This document shows positions 27,217-35,814 of a DNA stretch of 64,000 nucleotides, piece by piece. Below the pieces are notes generated by a model, which had not been told where the DNA came from, did no database searches, and was given only the letters and a program-made list of their open reading frames with translations. Each line of letters starts with the position of its first letter. Position 1 is the first letter of the stretch. The stretch spans positions 190,237 through 254,236 of the forward strand of contig CAWIMW010000008.1 in NCBI GenBank assembly GCA_963837365.1. The letters run 5' to 3'. The DNA comes from CAWBXL01 sp963837365 (GTDB taxonomy: Bacteria; Acidobacteriota; Terriglobia; Terriglobales; Acidobacteriaceae). The translations under genes and the position numbers were made by a program.

Positions 27217-27345
27217 ATGTGTGGCAGATTCAGACAGACGCGCTCCCAGAAGCAATTAGAGGAACGCTTTTAAGCTGAGGGTGAGTGGAGCAATACCGGA
27301 CCAGAACTGCAGCGCTGCATCAGGTCGAAGTTCTCAGAGCCAATG
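27217..27345 (+). pseudogene. N-terminal remnant of an SRAP (YedK/HMCES-type) gene
   Basis: ATG 27217 opens MCGRFRQTRSQKQLEERF, the unmistakable start of SRAP proteins whose Cys2 crosslinks abasic DNA, but TAA follows at once. A shifted frame downstream (AEGEW, then YRTRTAALHQVEVLRANVNR) looks like the decayed next segment that normally reads RYNxAPTQxVxVLR. The rest is absent. SRAP genes are often near SOS genes, and this lies beside imuA. Confidence 0.6.
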
Positions 27346-27572
27346 TCAACCGGTCGAAAATGTCGGCCTCAACTAATGTCACGGAGTGGACGTTTCCAGA
27401 TTGTTCTTTTCCTGTCATAGAGCCTCTCCTGATCCAACTCATCGCGAATTTCAGCCGATTCGGTCTAACAACCGTATAACTGTATGCTGACACAACCCAT
27501 TTTGAGTGGGGAGCCGCGAGGAAACCAATTCGCATCGCGGGTTCCATCCTGTCTCGATTCGGACCGCGCCCC

Positions 27573-28154
27573 TCATGGGGCCGAAGGTCTGACGCTGGTT
27601 GCCATCTGGTCCGCGACCGGCTTCAGATCTTTCAAGTCAGCCTTATGAGGCACGTCAATGTATGCGGTACAGATGAAGAGTGTACCCACCATTGAGACAA
27701 AATAATGCAGCCCTCCGTCGGGTTTCGAATACTGTAGCCACAGCCGATCGGCGCTGTCCGCCAGTATTTTCGTGGCATGGAGCTGCTGCTTCTTCTGCTT
27801 CTTATATTTGTCCCAATCGCCGGTAAACCCGACGCCCTGCAGCGATGCTTTCCCGCTGCCTTCTCCATTTCTGAGCGAGTCAATGTTGTGCTGGACGAAG
27901 TACCACCCGCCTGGAACCGCCCACTGACAACCGTTGCCATCTTCTGTCACGGCCCACCCGGACGGTAGCCTGGTGGAAGGTACCCTAACCTGGGGATGAT
28001 CACCCGTTCCATCACCGGGATATTTCTGGGGCAAGCCCTCGCCGGTTGGATTCCCAGGCTGCACCGTTTGTGCAAAGGCGTATGGTCCGCAAGAAAATAT
28101 CCAAATCGCGATCATTAGTAACAATAACAGCCTGCTGCTTCTGCCCGCCTTCAT
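27573..28154 (-). CDS. secreted hypothetical protein
   Basis: A signal peptide (LLLLLMIAIWIFSCGPYAFA) is followed by a 165-residue domain with WAVTEDGNGCQWAVPGGW, DWDKYKKQKKQQLHATKIL and LHYFVSMVGTLFICTAYIDV. I do not recognise the family; the pattern of alternating strands suggests a small periplasmic domain. It stands alone between the SOS region and the site-2 protease. Confidence 0.6.
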   Translation of the reverse strand: MKAGRSSRLLLLLMIAIWIFSCGPYAFAQTVQPGNPTGEGLPQKYPGDGTGDHPQVRVPSTRLPSGWAVTEDGNGCQWAVPGGWYFVQHNIDSLRNGEGSGKASLQGVGFTGDWDKYKKQKKQQLHATKILADSADRLWLQYSKPDGGLHYFVSMVGTLFICTAYIDVPHKADLKDLKPVADQMATSVRPSAP

Positions 28155-28221
28155 GATTCGCCCCCGTTGCGTTAGATAGTTTAGGTTTCAATAGGTGCTG
28201 CCTGCAGAAAGGTACTCATCC

Positions 28222-29376
28222 TTACGCGGCCCGGGGCAAACTTGGGGTTAGCTTTAGCTCCGCGCGTGAGCGCAGTATTTGCAACACGTGAGCACGGGAC
28301 ACAATACCTTCGACGCGGCCGTCCGACATAACCGGCAGTTGATTGACGTCTTCGCGCCCCATGATCTCCAGGGCCTCCAACGCTGGCATCTCGCGTGAAA
28401 CGAAATGGACCTTATCTGCAGGCCGCATCACGTTACGCACCGCAGTGTATGACCAGGTTTGCGGCTCGACTGCGCGAACTTCGTTGGCAGTTATCAGGCC
28501 AAGCAGGCGCCCATCCTTGACCACCAGGAAGCAGCGCCGACCGGTGCGGAGCAATTGTTCATGCACGAACTCCTGCAAGGAAAGGTCTGGATCTACCGTG
28601 TAGTGGTCTGTTGACATCACATCTTTCACGCGCAGCCCGCGGAGAAGTCTACCCACTTGAACCTGCATGTAGGTGGCACCGGCGGCTTGCAGAAGGAACC
28701 AACCGATAAACGCAATCCAGAGCCCTCCAAGCCCTGCTCCCTGAAAGAACCGGAGAATTCCAAAGGCAATGAACAGGACGGCGATGAGTTGCCCGACGCG
28801 GGCCGCTGCGCGCGTTGCGCGTTCAGCGTCGTCCATCGCCCACCACAAAATGGCGCGTAGCACGCGCCCGCCATCGAGCGGAAAGCCCGGAATCATATTG
28901 AACGCACCCAGGGCAAGATTGATGTATCCAAGCCACACCAAGAGAGCAATTCCCGGCGTTGCAGGCGAGGTCTGCGGAACCCAGCCGGAAACCCAGGCCA
29001 AGGCGAGCAGGACGAGCCCAAGGACTCCACTGGTGATGGGGCCAACAATGGCCATCCAAAACTCAGTTTTCGGGTTCGAAGCTTCCTTCTCGATTTGGGC
29101 AACACCACCAAGCAAGAACAGGGTGATCTTGTGAACCGGAATTCCGCGGGCTTTAGCAACCACCGCGTGAGACAACTCGTGGGCGAACAAGCAGGCAAAG
29201 AAAAGTACACCTGTGAGGATGGCTGTGCTCCACACGAGCGCTTCGCTCCAATTGTGGTTGACAGCATGGAATTGTGCGCCTAAAGAGAAAGTAATCAGCA
29301 GCGCTATGACTAGCCAGCTGTAGTGCAGTCCCAGCTCGACTCCGAAGACTGTGCCCAGCTTGATCTGCGATTTCAT
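28222..29376 (-). CDS. site-2 protease (M50 family) with two C-terminal CBS domains
   Basis: The membrane metalloprotease core has the zinc motif HELSH at about residues 66-70 and the second motif NMIPGFPLDGGR. Six or so helices are followed by paired CBS domains (VKDVMSTDHYTVDPDLSLQE, VRNVMRPADKVHFVSREMPA). The family resembles SpoIVFB/Rip3 proteases that cleave membrane-bound regulators and may sense adenine nucleotides by CBS. I chose ATG 29376 (MKSQIKLGTVFGVELGLHYS), since the 24 residues upstream are not conserved-looking. Confidence 0.88.
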   Translation of the reverse strand: MKSQIKLGTVFGVELGLHYSWLVIALLITFSLGAQFHAVNHNWSEALVWSTAILTGVLFFACLFAHELSHAVVAKARGIPVHKITLFLLGGVAQIEKEASNPKTEFWMAIVGPITSGVLGLVLLALAWVSGWVPQTSPATPGIALLVWLGYINLALGAFNMIPGFPLDGGRVLRAILWWAMDDAERATRAAARVGQLIAVLFIAFGILRFFQGAGLGGLWIAFIGWFLLQAAGATYMQVQVGRLLRGLRVKDVMSTDHYTVDPDLSLQEFVHEQLLRTGRRCFLVVKDGRLLGLITANEVRAVEPQTWSYTAVRNVMRPADKVHFVSREMPALEALEIMGREDVNQLPVMSDGRVEGIVSRAHVLQILRSRAELKLTPSLPRAA

Positions 29377-29454
29377 GGTTTGTCCCCAATCTTTCCGCTT
29401 AGACACTAACCTCGAACTCTCAATGCGTCGCGGCGAACGTCTCCGCAAAAAGAC

Positions 29455-29916
29455 CTACCACACGAACAAGCGGGCACCGGCACCGGGCGTGCGGACCCTC
29501 CCCGCTTGGACAGAGCTATCGCGACCGGAGGGCATACCGTCGTGGTCGGTGCCTGGGAGGTGAGGTTCCGAGGCGTTGAGCTCTTCGATCTCTACAGCGC
29601 CACGGCGGTTCATGATCTCAGCGGCGGCGTCCGCCTTCTCGCCCGACCCGGTTGCGAAAACCATGACTCCTCCACGCCTTACTCCTTGGACGTATGCTTC
29701 AGCGTCCGCTTCGGCGGCCCCGATCGTCCGAAGCTCCCGCATCAAGTCCACTTCAAAATCAACATGCGGGATACTCATCATTCCACTACCCGCCATCTCC
29801 CGTGGTTCGCCTAAAACACGAACGTCATTCCGAGGAAAACCGTTGGCCTGGAGATCGCGAACGACCTCTTCGACCGATTCCGGGCTCTCAAATAAACCCA
29901 CTGCCGTTTTTGCCAT
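29455..29916 (-). CDS. general-stress-type small protein
   Basis: ATG 29916 with GGAGG five bases upstream gives a 153-residue soluble protein. The N-terminus (AKTAVGLFESPESVEEVVRD, LQANGFPRNDVRVLGEP) matches the short alpha/beta repeat of YflT/GS17M-like stress proteins, and AYVQGVRRGGVMVFATGSGE is typical of the second half. The C-terminal 40 residues are low-complexity. Role unknown; neighbours suggest a stress function. Confidence 0.7.
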   Translation of the reverse strand: MAKTAVGLFESPESVEEVVRDLQANGFPRNDVRVLGEPREMAGSGMMSIPHVDFEVDLMRELRTIGAAEADAEAYVQGVRRGGVMVFATGSGEKADAAAEIMNRRGAVEIEELNASEPHLPGTDHDGMPSGRDSSVQAGRVRTPGAGARLFVW

Positions 29917-29981
29917 ATTGGCCTCCGCTAATTCACTTGCAATTCCTCGTTGAAAGATTCCAGGGCCGGCAATCGCTCCGT

Positions 29982-30719
29982 TCACTTCTGATAAACGAAG
30001 TGGGCCCTCCGGTTCTGTTGCCAGCATGCTTCGTTGTGCTCCGTGCAAAACGGCTTTTCTTTTCCGTAACTGACAGTGTGGATAGCGTCGGCTCCCACCC
30101 CAGCCGTCACCAAAGCCTGTTTCGCCGAATTGGCGCGACTGTCCCCCAGGGCCACGTTGTAATCAATGGAGCCACGCTCGTCGCCGTGCCCCTCAATGGT
30201 GAAATGAATGCCGGGGTGCTGCTTCAGGAAGTCGGCATCGGCCTGCAGCGAACTCTGCTGATCGGCGCGAATAGCGGCCTTGTCATAGTCGAAGTAGATG
30301 TCCTTCACGTTCTGCGAGAACAATTCTTCTTCGGTCGGTCCTGGCGGTGGTGGAGGAGGCGGTGGTGGAGGCATGGTCACGGTCACCCGTGCCGTGGCGG
30401 TCTGCGTTCCTCCCAGTCCCTTGGCCGTCAATGTGTAGTTGGTCGACTCTGTTGGGGTCGCCTGCTGAGAGCCGCTGGCCTGGACCGTTCCAATTCCGTC
30501 GATGCTGACATCGGTCGCGTTGGCAGTCTGCCAGGTCAGCGTGGTGGACTGGCCTTTTTCGACGGTGTCCGGGCTTGCGTTGAGCGATGCGGTGGGCGCG
30601 GCCGGCGGCGGAGGCGGTGGCGGCGGTGCCGGAGCTACTTTTTTCTTGCAGGCACCCAGCATCAGAACAACCATAAGCGCCACCACGAGGGCGACCCACT
30701 TCAGCTTCCTTTGATTCAT
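29982..30719 (-). CDS. OmpA/Pal-type peptidoglycan-associated lipoprotein
   Basis: The signal ends in a lipobox (VLMLGAC), followed by a proline-rich linker, an Ig-like domain (SPDTVEKGQSTTLTWQTANA to TYTLTAKG-like), a second polyproline run, and a C-terminal OmpA domain (IYFDYDKAAIRADQQSSLQA, IEGHGDERGSIDYNVALGDS-type, RRAHFVYQ). OmpA domains bind peptidoglycan, so this tethers the outer membrane to the wall. The Ig insert is unusual for Pal but recurrent in this phylum. Confidence 0.88.
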   Translation of the reverse strand: MNQRKLKWVALVVALMVVLMLGACKKKVAPAPPPPPPPPAAPTASLNASPDTVEKGQSTTLTWQTANATDVSIDGIGTVQASGSQQATPTESTNYTLTAKGLGGTQTATARVTVTMPPPPPPPPPPGPTEEELFSQNVKDIYFDYDKAAIRADQQSSLQADADFLKQHPGIHFTIEGHGDERGSIDYNVALGDSRANSAKQALVTAGVGADAIHTVSYGKEKPFCTEHNEACWQQNRRAHFVYQK

Positions 30720-30780
30720 GTTCCTTTTTCCTCGGGAAAGATTTCCTCTTCAATACGCGCTCAACGTGTTCGCGCAGCTC

Positions 30781-31134
30781 CTACTTCGCGGCAGTCACCG
30801 CCTCTACCGTAATGGTGTCCCCGTCGGCCGTGCCCGTGACTTTGGCCTGCTCCCAAGCCAGCTTGTTGAGCTTGTCCAGCGTGGCTTGATCCGCGGTATC
30901 AAGGGCATAGACCTTGTCCCCGACTACCAAAGCGTACTTGGCGCCTTTCTGCACGCAGGCACGAACACAAGCTGCAGGGTCGACTCCCTCCCTGTGCTTG
31001 GCGCCGCACATGGCGTCGCTGACCTTTCCTGTAAAGGTCTGGCTGCTGCCCGCGGCCACAGCGGGCACAGCAATCAATCCGGCGCTCAGCACCACCGTCG
31101 CTATCCAAACCTGCAACATCCGCAAACGGGACAT
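30781..31134 (-). CDS. small secreted protein with conserved Cys residues
   Basis: The signal peptide (WIATVVLSAGLIAVPAVAAG) precedes FTGKVSDAMCGAKH and DPAACVRACVQKGAKYALVV, three conserved Cys, then VYALDTADQATLDKLNKLAW. I recall this as a frequent periplasmic protein in Acidobacteriota with no assigned function; the strand pattern suggests an OB-like fold. It precedes the Pal-like gene by 61 bases on the same strand. Confidence 0.7.
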   Translation of the reverse strand: MSRLRMLQVWIATVVLSAGLIAVPAVAAGSSQTFTGKVSDAMCGAKHREGVDPAACVRACVQKGAKYALVVGDKVYALDTADQATLDKLNKLAWEQAKVTGTADGDTITVEAVTAAK

Positions 31135-31203
31135 AAATTCTCCTCCTCAGTGCGCTTTCTGCTATCGCATGCGTCGATACCCGGAACCTGTCTGCATTCC
31201 CTC

Positions 31204-31731
31204 TTATGCCGCTTTGGCTGCGACCGGGGGTTTCTTGCTGGGGCCCGCCTTTGGGAGCACGACTTCAAGCATCCCGTCATGGATCGCGACTCTCACTTTG
31301 TCGGAGTCAACTTCCTCTGAGAGATCAAGCACGCGGCAGACTTCATCGGTTCTCCTCTCGCTATAAAGAGTCTTCTGTTTTCTTTGATCACGGATTTGTT
31401 CGCGTTTTCCGCTGATGATGAGACGATGAGGTTCAACTCGTACCGCAATGTCCTTCTCCCGGAAGCCCGGCACATCAGCTCGTACGATCAGTTGGTCGTC
31501 GGCCTCGCTGATCTCCACCGGCATCGGGTTCAGCAACTCGGACTCCGCTCGGAACCAGTCTTCCAGATCGTTGCCGTGCTGACGTCCACGGCCCTCGAAC
31601 AATTCGTAGGCGCGGTGGGCGAGGGTGTCATAAATCTCTCCCATCCGCTGCAAAATCGGGTCGCCGTCCATCAGCTTGAGACTTGTGGGTTGGTTTGAGC
31701 TTTTTGATTTTGATGTTAAGTCAGTGGTCAT
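31204..31731 (-). CDS. Hsp20/alpha-crystallin small heat-shock protein
   Basis: Residues 20-60 resemble a DUF2934 helix pair (YDTLAHRAYELFEGRGRQHG, WFRAESELL) and residues 68-160 form an alpha-crystallin domain (VEISEADDQLIVRADVPGF, VRVEPHRLIISGKRE, DGMLEVVLPKA). It holds unfolding proteins in the cytoplasm. A site AAGGAG precedes ATG 31731. The DUF2934 to Hsp20 order is known in this phylum. Confidence 0.9.
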   Translation of the reverse strand: MTTDLTSKSKSSNQPTSLKLMDGDPILQRMGEIYDTLAHRAYELFEGRGRQHGNDLEDWFRAESELLNPMPVEISEADDQLIVRADVPGFREKDIAVRVEPHRLIISGKREQIRDQRKQKTLYSERRTDEVCRVLDLSEEVDSDKVRVAIHDGMLEVVLPKAGPSKKPPVAAKAA

Positions 31732-31805
31732 TGTCTTTGCTCCTTATCTTAAGTATGTTCAAATACCGCGAGGCCCGGGGGCTGTGTCCGTGAGCGTGAC
31801 GGCGC

Positions 31806-32066
31806 TCAAGACGCTCGCCGTAGACACAGGTCCCGCTCCTCTCTATTCCACTGCTCCGGATCATATGGCGAAGGCGACGCTATAACCTCGCTGCCCTCTA
31901 CTCTGAGCGTTATGACTTGTGAGCATGGATCGCAGAGCCAGAACCATTCACTAAGCCCAATCGAGTCTCGACCGTTGGGTCGTACCGGTTCCAGCCGAAA
32001 CAAGTTCCCCTGGTGAAAGTAACGAAAAAGCGCCGTGCAGGAAGGATTGGCGCACTTCGCCAACAT
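31806..32066 (-). CDS. small zinc-ribbon-like protein
   Basis: The likely start is ATG 32066 (MLAKCANPSCTALFRYFHQG), giving 86 residues. Two Cys pairs, CANPSC and CDPC, look like a zinc ribbon, with FRLEPVRP and WFWLCDPCSQVITLRVEG between. I recall many homologues in Acidobacteriota without known role. One copy of the 16-bp motif lies 139 bases upstream, so it may belong to the same regulon as the ATPase operon. Confidence 0.65.
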   Translation of the reverse strand: MLAKCANPSCTALFRYFHQGNLFRLEPVRPNGRDSIGLSEWFWLCDPCSQVITLRVEGSEVIASPSPYDPEQWNREERDLCLRRAS

Positions 32067-32205
32067 ATAGGTTTTCCTTTTCTGGTAGTGCTCCAAAGTA
32101 ATTGGCCGAGGAAGTATCCCGGACGACCGTTTTCCTACGAAACACCCCGGGCATTGTCTAAACAAGCCGAGAAGCTGATTACGAACCCATGCTAGTGAAG
32201 CAAAA

Positions 32206-32221
32206 TAAGGAAGTCATAAAG
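32206..32221 (-). promoter_or_regulatory. copy 1 of the 16-bp motif CTTTATGACTTCCTTA
   Basis: Read leftward the sequence is CTTTATGACTTCCTTA, identical in all four copies in this window. Here it continues with TTTTGCTTCACTAG, similar to copy 2. It stands 139 bases upstream of the small zinc-ribbon gene and 110 bases past the start of nothing else on this strand. Confidence 0.6.
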
Positions 32222-32316
32222 AAGCGGCCAATATTGCTTTGCTGCGCTCCAATTGTGGGTAAGGCTGAACGAACGGTCGCCCTGTGCTGTGCTCTATCTT
32301 GCGATTGACCTACTCC

Positions 32317-34704
32317 CTATCGCGCTCGGTTGTCGACTCTCCGCAGGGTCCACTTCCAATTGCGAACCTCCGGCAAATCTTCGCCGTTCTTGTCGATGTA
32401 TTGCTTGTGCTCGATCAGCTTGTCTTTAAGCTGCTGCTTTAGGTAGACGCCCTTGTCGCCGGTCTGCGGCAGGCGGTCGATGGTGTCCATCACCAGATGG
32501 AAGCGGTCCAGATCGTTCAGCACTGTCATGTCAAAGGGCGTGGTGATGGTGCCCTCTTCTTTGTAGCCGCGGACATGGATGTTGTCGTGGTTAGTACGCC
32601 TATAGGTCAGCCGGTGGATCAGCCACGGGTAGGCATGGAAGGCGAAGATGACCGGCTTGTCCTTGGTGAAGAGATCGTCAAAATCCACGTCGCTCAACCC
32701 ATGCGGATGCTCGCTTTGCGGCTGTAGCTTCATAAGGTCAACGACGTTGACCACCCGGATCTTCAGGTCGGGCAGACGCTCGCGCAGAATGGAGACAGCG
32801 GCGAGCGTCTCCAGCGTGGGCACGTCGCCACAGCAGGCCATGACCACATCGGGCGCAACGCCCTGATCGTTACTCGCCCACTGCCAGATGCCGATGCCCT
32901 CAGTGCAGTGTTTGATGGCAGCGTCCATCGTCAGCCACTGTGGCGCCGGGTGTTTGCCCGCGATCACGAGATTGACGTAGTGGCGGCTTCGCAGGCAGTG
33001 GTCCATCACCGACAACAGGCAGTTTGCATCCGGCGGAAAGTAAATCCGCACGACTTCGGCTTTCTTGTTCACGACATGGTCGACGAAGCCGGGATCCTGG
33101 TGCGTGAAGCCGTTGTGGTCCTGGCGCCAGACGTGCGAAGCCAGCAGGTAGTTTAAGGACGAAATCTTCCGCCGCCACGGGAGGCCAGCGGTGACCTTCA
33201 ACCACTTGGCATGCTGGTTGAACATCGAATCGACGATGTGAATGAAAGCCTCGTAGCAGTTGAAGAGTCCATGCCGCCCGGTGAGCAGGTAGCCTTCGAG
33301 CCAGCCCTCGCATTGGTGCTCGCTGAGCATTTCCATCACCCGTCCCGAAGGCGCGAGAAATTCATCGTTGGGCACTGTCGCGCCTTCCCACTGTCGTTTG
33401 GTCGCTTCAAAGAGCGCCTCCAGACCGTTGGAGAGCGACTCGTCGGGACCAAAGACCCGGAAATTCCGCTGCTCACTGTTTAGCTTCATCACATCCCGCA
33501 GGAATGGCCCGAGCACGTGCGTGTCGCCAATGCCGCGCACGCCCGGCGAGGGCACGTCAACGGCGTAGTCACAGAAATCCGGCATCCGCAGGTCGCGGAG
33601 CAGCATGCCGCCGTTGGCGTGAGGATTCGCGCCCATGCGTCGTTCGCCCTTGGGAGCGAGTTCAGCCAGTTCTGGTTTCAACCGGCCCTGCTCATCGAAG
33701 AGTTCCTGCGGACGGTAACTCCGCAGCCAGTCTTCTAACAGCTTGAGGTGTTCGGGATGTGTGGCCGGATCAGAAAGCGGCACCTGATGCGCATGGAAAG
33801 TACCTTCAATCTGCACGCCATCCACTACCTTCGGCCCCGTCCAACCCTTGGGTGAATTGAGGACGATCATTGGCCAGCGCGGACGCGCCAAATTGCCGTG
33901 AACGCGGGCGTCTTTCTGGATCTTCTTGATCTGCTCCACCGCCGTGTCGAGCGTCGCAGCCATCGCCTCATGCATCAGCGCGGGTTCGTGACCCTCGACG
34001 AAGTACGGCGTCCAGCCATAACCGCGGAGCAGTTGTTCCAATTCTTCGCGGGTGATGCGGGCAAGGATAGTCGGATTGGCAATCTTGTAGCCATTGAGAT
34101 GCAGGATCGGCAGCACTGCCCCATCGGTGGCTGGATCGAGAAATTTGTTGGAATGCCACGCTGTGGCCAGCGGTCCTGTTTCTGCTTCGCCATCGCCGAC
34201 CACGCAGGCGACGACGAGATCGGGATTGTCGAACACCGCCCCAAACGAATGGCTGAGCGAATAGCCGAGTTCGCCGCCCTCGTGGATCGAGCCCGGACAC
34301 TCCGGCGATGCGTGGCTGGGAATTCCTCCGGGAAACGAAAACTGAATGAATAGCTTCCGCAAGCCGGCCTCATCCTGGCTGATGTTGGGATAAATCTCGC
34401 TGTAAGTGCCCTCGAGGTAAGTGTTGGCCACGACGGCCGGGCCACCGTGGCCGGGGCCGGAGACGTAAATCATATCGAGGTCGTACTTCTTGATGACCCG
34501 GTTCAAGTGCGCATAAATAAAATTCTGCCCAGGAGTCGTGCCCCAATGTCCCAGCAGCATGTGCTTCACGTCGGGGAGCGTCAGCGGCCGCTTCAAGAGC
34601 GGATTGTCGTAAAGATAAATCTGGCCAACCGACAGGTAGTTGGCGGCGCGCCAGTAGGCATCCATTTTGTCGAGCAATTCGGAGGAGAGAGTTTTTGTCT
34701 TCAT
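32317..34704 (-). CDS. xfp: phosphoketolase
   Basis: This 795-residue thiamine-diphosphate enzyme splits xylulose-5-phosphate or fructose-6-phosphate into acetyl-phosphate and a smaller sugar phosphate. Signatures are GHGGPAVVANTYLEGTYSE, the ThDP-binding GDGEAETGPLATAWHSNKF, and HCTEGIGIWQWASNDQG. The length matches the family. With acetate kinase two genes upstream, acetyl-phosphate would yield ATP without respiration. It starts four bases after the MtfA-like gene stop, so the order ackA, mtfA-like, xfp is one transcript. Confidence 0.95.
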   Translation of the reverse strand: MKTKTLSSELLDKMDAYWRAANYLSVGQIYLYDNPLLKRPLTLPDVKHMLLGHWGTTPGQNFIYAHLNRVIKKYDLDMIYVSGPGHGGPAVVANTYLEGTYSEIYPNISQDEAGLRKLFIQFSFPGGIPSHASPECPGSIHEGGELGYSLSHSFGAVFDNPDLVVACVVGDGEAETGPLATAWHSNKFLDPATDGAVLPILHLNGYKIANPTILARITREELEQLLRGYGWTPYFVEGHEPALMHEAMAATLDTAVEQIKKIQKDARVHGNLARPRWPMIVLNSPKGWTGPKVVDGVQIEGTFHAHQVPLSDPATHPEHLKLLEDWLRSYRPQELFDEQGRLKPELAELAPKGERRMGANPHANGGMLLRDLRMPDFCDYAVDVPSPGVRGIGDTHVLGPFLRDVMKLNSEQRNFRVFGPDESLSNGLEALFEATKRQWEGATVPNDEFLAPSGRVMEMLSEHQCEGWLEGYLLTGRHGLFNCYEAFIHIVDSMFNQHAKWLKVTAGLPWRRKISSLNYLLASHVWRQDHNGFTHQDPGFVDHVVNKKAEVVRIYFPPDANCLLSVMDHCLRSRHYVNLVIAGKHPAPQWLTMDAAIKHCTEGIGIWQWASNDQGVAPDVVMACCGDVPTLETLAAVSILRERLPDLKIRVVNVVDLMKLQPQSEHPHGLSDVDFDDLFTKDKPVIFAFHAYPWLIHRLTYRRTNHDNIHVRGYKEEGTITTPFDMTVLNDLDRFHLVMDTIDRLPQTGDKGVYLKQQLKDKLIEHKQYIDKNGEDLPEVRNWKWTLRRVDNRAR

Positions 34705-34707
34705 GGT

Positions 34708-35745
34708 CTAATTCTCCTGCTTTTTGGCCAAGGCCGGGGACTGTTGATCAATCGCATTTGCCGTTCTCGCTTTAGCCGCCTTGCACAGACAGCAATGCTT
34801 GTACTTCTTCCCGCTCCCGCATGGGCATGGGGCATTCCGGCCGTATCTGGGGTGGCTCGGGAAAGGTTTCATCAGGGATGCGGTGTCCTGATGGAACACC
34901 TTCTGCAACATCGCATACAACTGAGGGTCTTTCGTTTTGAGTAACTCCGGCGACTTGAAGAAATACTCCGCCAGCACCGCAAAGAATTCACGGTCGTTGG
35001 TGTAAGCGTAATCGCGGATGTAGAAACGATGGCTGGAAGGATGAGAGAGTTCGCGCGCGACGTAGTTCACCCATTGATTTACCGCTTGCCAGGGGACCTC
35101 GGGGGGCAGACCGTTTTCGGCGCCTCCCAACTCCACCAGATGGGCGAACTCATGAATACCAACATTGTCCCCGGCGGATGGAGTATCGAAGCCCGCAAGT
35201 AGAGACGGCTTGGACAGGATCATCACGCCACGGAGTTGCTGCAGCCCGACCATGCCAAGAGTGTTCTCGTCGGCACCCCCGGTGGTTTGATACTTCTCTC
35301 CGAAAGACTGGGGGTAAACGAGGACTTCACCCAGGCGACGGTATTCCCAGTCGCGGAATCCGAATATGGGGATCGCCGCACTGGCGGCAACCAAGACCCG
35401 AGTGGTGTCGTCAATCTCGGTTTGGATGCCGGTGATGCGGACCTCATCCAGGAAAACTTTGATCAACTGGCGAAATCGTTCTTTGTCAGGCGCTCGTAAC
35501 GCGCGGAAAAAGACGACGTGTGACTGTAACGCCTGTTCCCACGAAGCCGGGAACGGTTGCTTCATGATCCGCAACCGCCGTACGCATTGCCGCCGAAGCA
35601 ACCAATAGATCACCGGAGAAAGACCGAGAGCGAGAAGAATAGGATGGAAGAACCAGCCCGCAACCGCGGACGCCATCGCCGCCGCGCCAGCAAATGCGAG
35701 GGCGTGATTGCGGTTGCGTCGGTTGCTCTCGGGGGTTACCAGCAT
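34708..35745 (-). CDS. MtfA-like zinc peptidase with C-terminal SEC-C motif
   Basis: A membrane helix region (FAGAAAMASAVAGWFFHPIL) precedes an M90/MtfA-type peptidase with HEFAHLVE at about residue 190 and the downstream glutamate in FFAVLAEYFFKSPELL. The C-terminus holds RNAPCPCGSGKKYKHCC, an SEC-C zinc motif as at the SecA tail. In E. coli MtfA controls the glucose repressor Mlc. Placement between ackA and xfp suggests a link to sugar-phosphate metabolism. The N-terminal helix plus SEC-C fusion is unusual. Confidence 0.82.
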   Translation of the reverse strand: MLVTPESNRRNRNHALAFAGAAAMASAVAGWFFHPILLALGLSPVIYWLLRRQCVRRLRIMKQPFPASWEQALQSHVVFFRALRAPDKERFRQLIKVFLDEVRITGIQTEIDDTTRVLVAASAAIPIFGFRDWEYRRLGEVLVYPQSFGEKYQTTGGADENTLGMVGLQQLRGVMILSKPSLLAGFDTPSAGDNVGIHEFAHLVELGGAENGLPPEVPWQAVNQWVNYVARELSHPSSHRFYIRDYAYTNDREFFAVLAEYFFKSPELLKTKDPQLYAMLQKVFHQDTASLMKPFPSHPRYGRNAPCPCGSGKKYKHCCLCKAAKARTANAIDQQSPALAKKQEN

Positions 35746-35814
35746 GATTGTCTGCTCCGGGCGAGAATGACTGCTCCGCCTTCTACAAATGGATCGTTCA
35801 AGTCGGCGGCCGTT

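Noticed and set aside
27285..27479. A 64-codon plus-strand ORF
   Set aside because: It overlaps the decayed SRAP gene and starts with GTG in another frame; part of it is the SRAP remnant itself.
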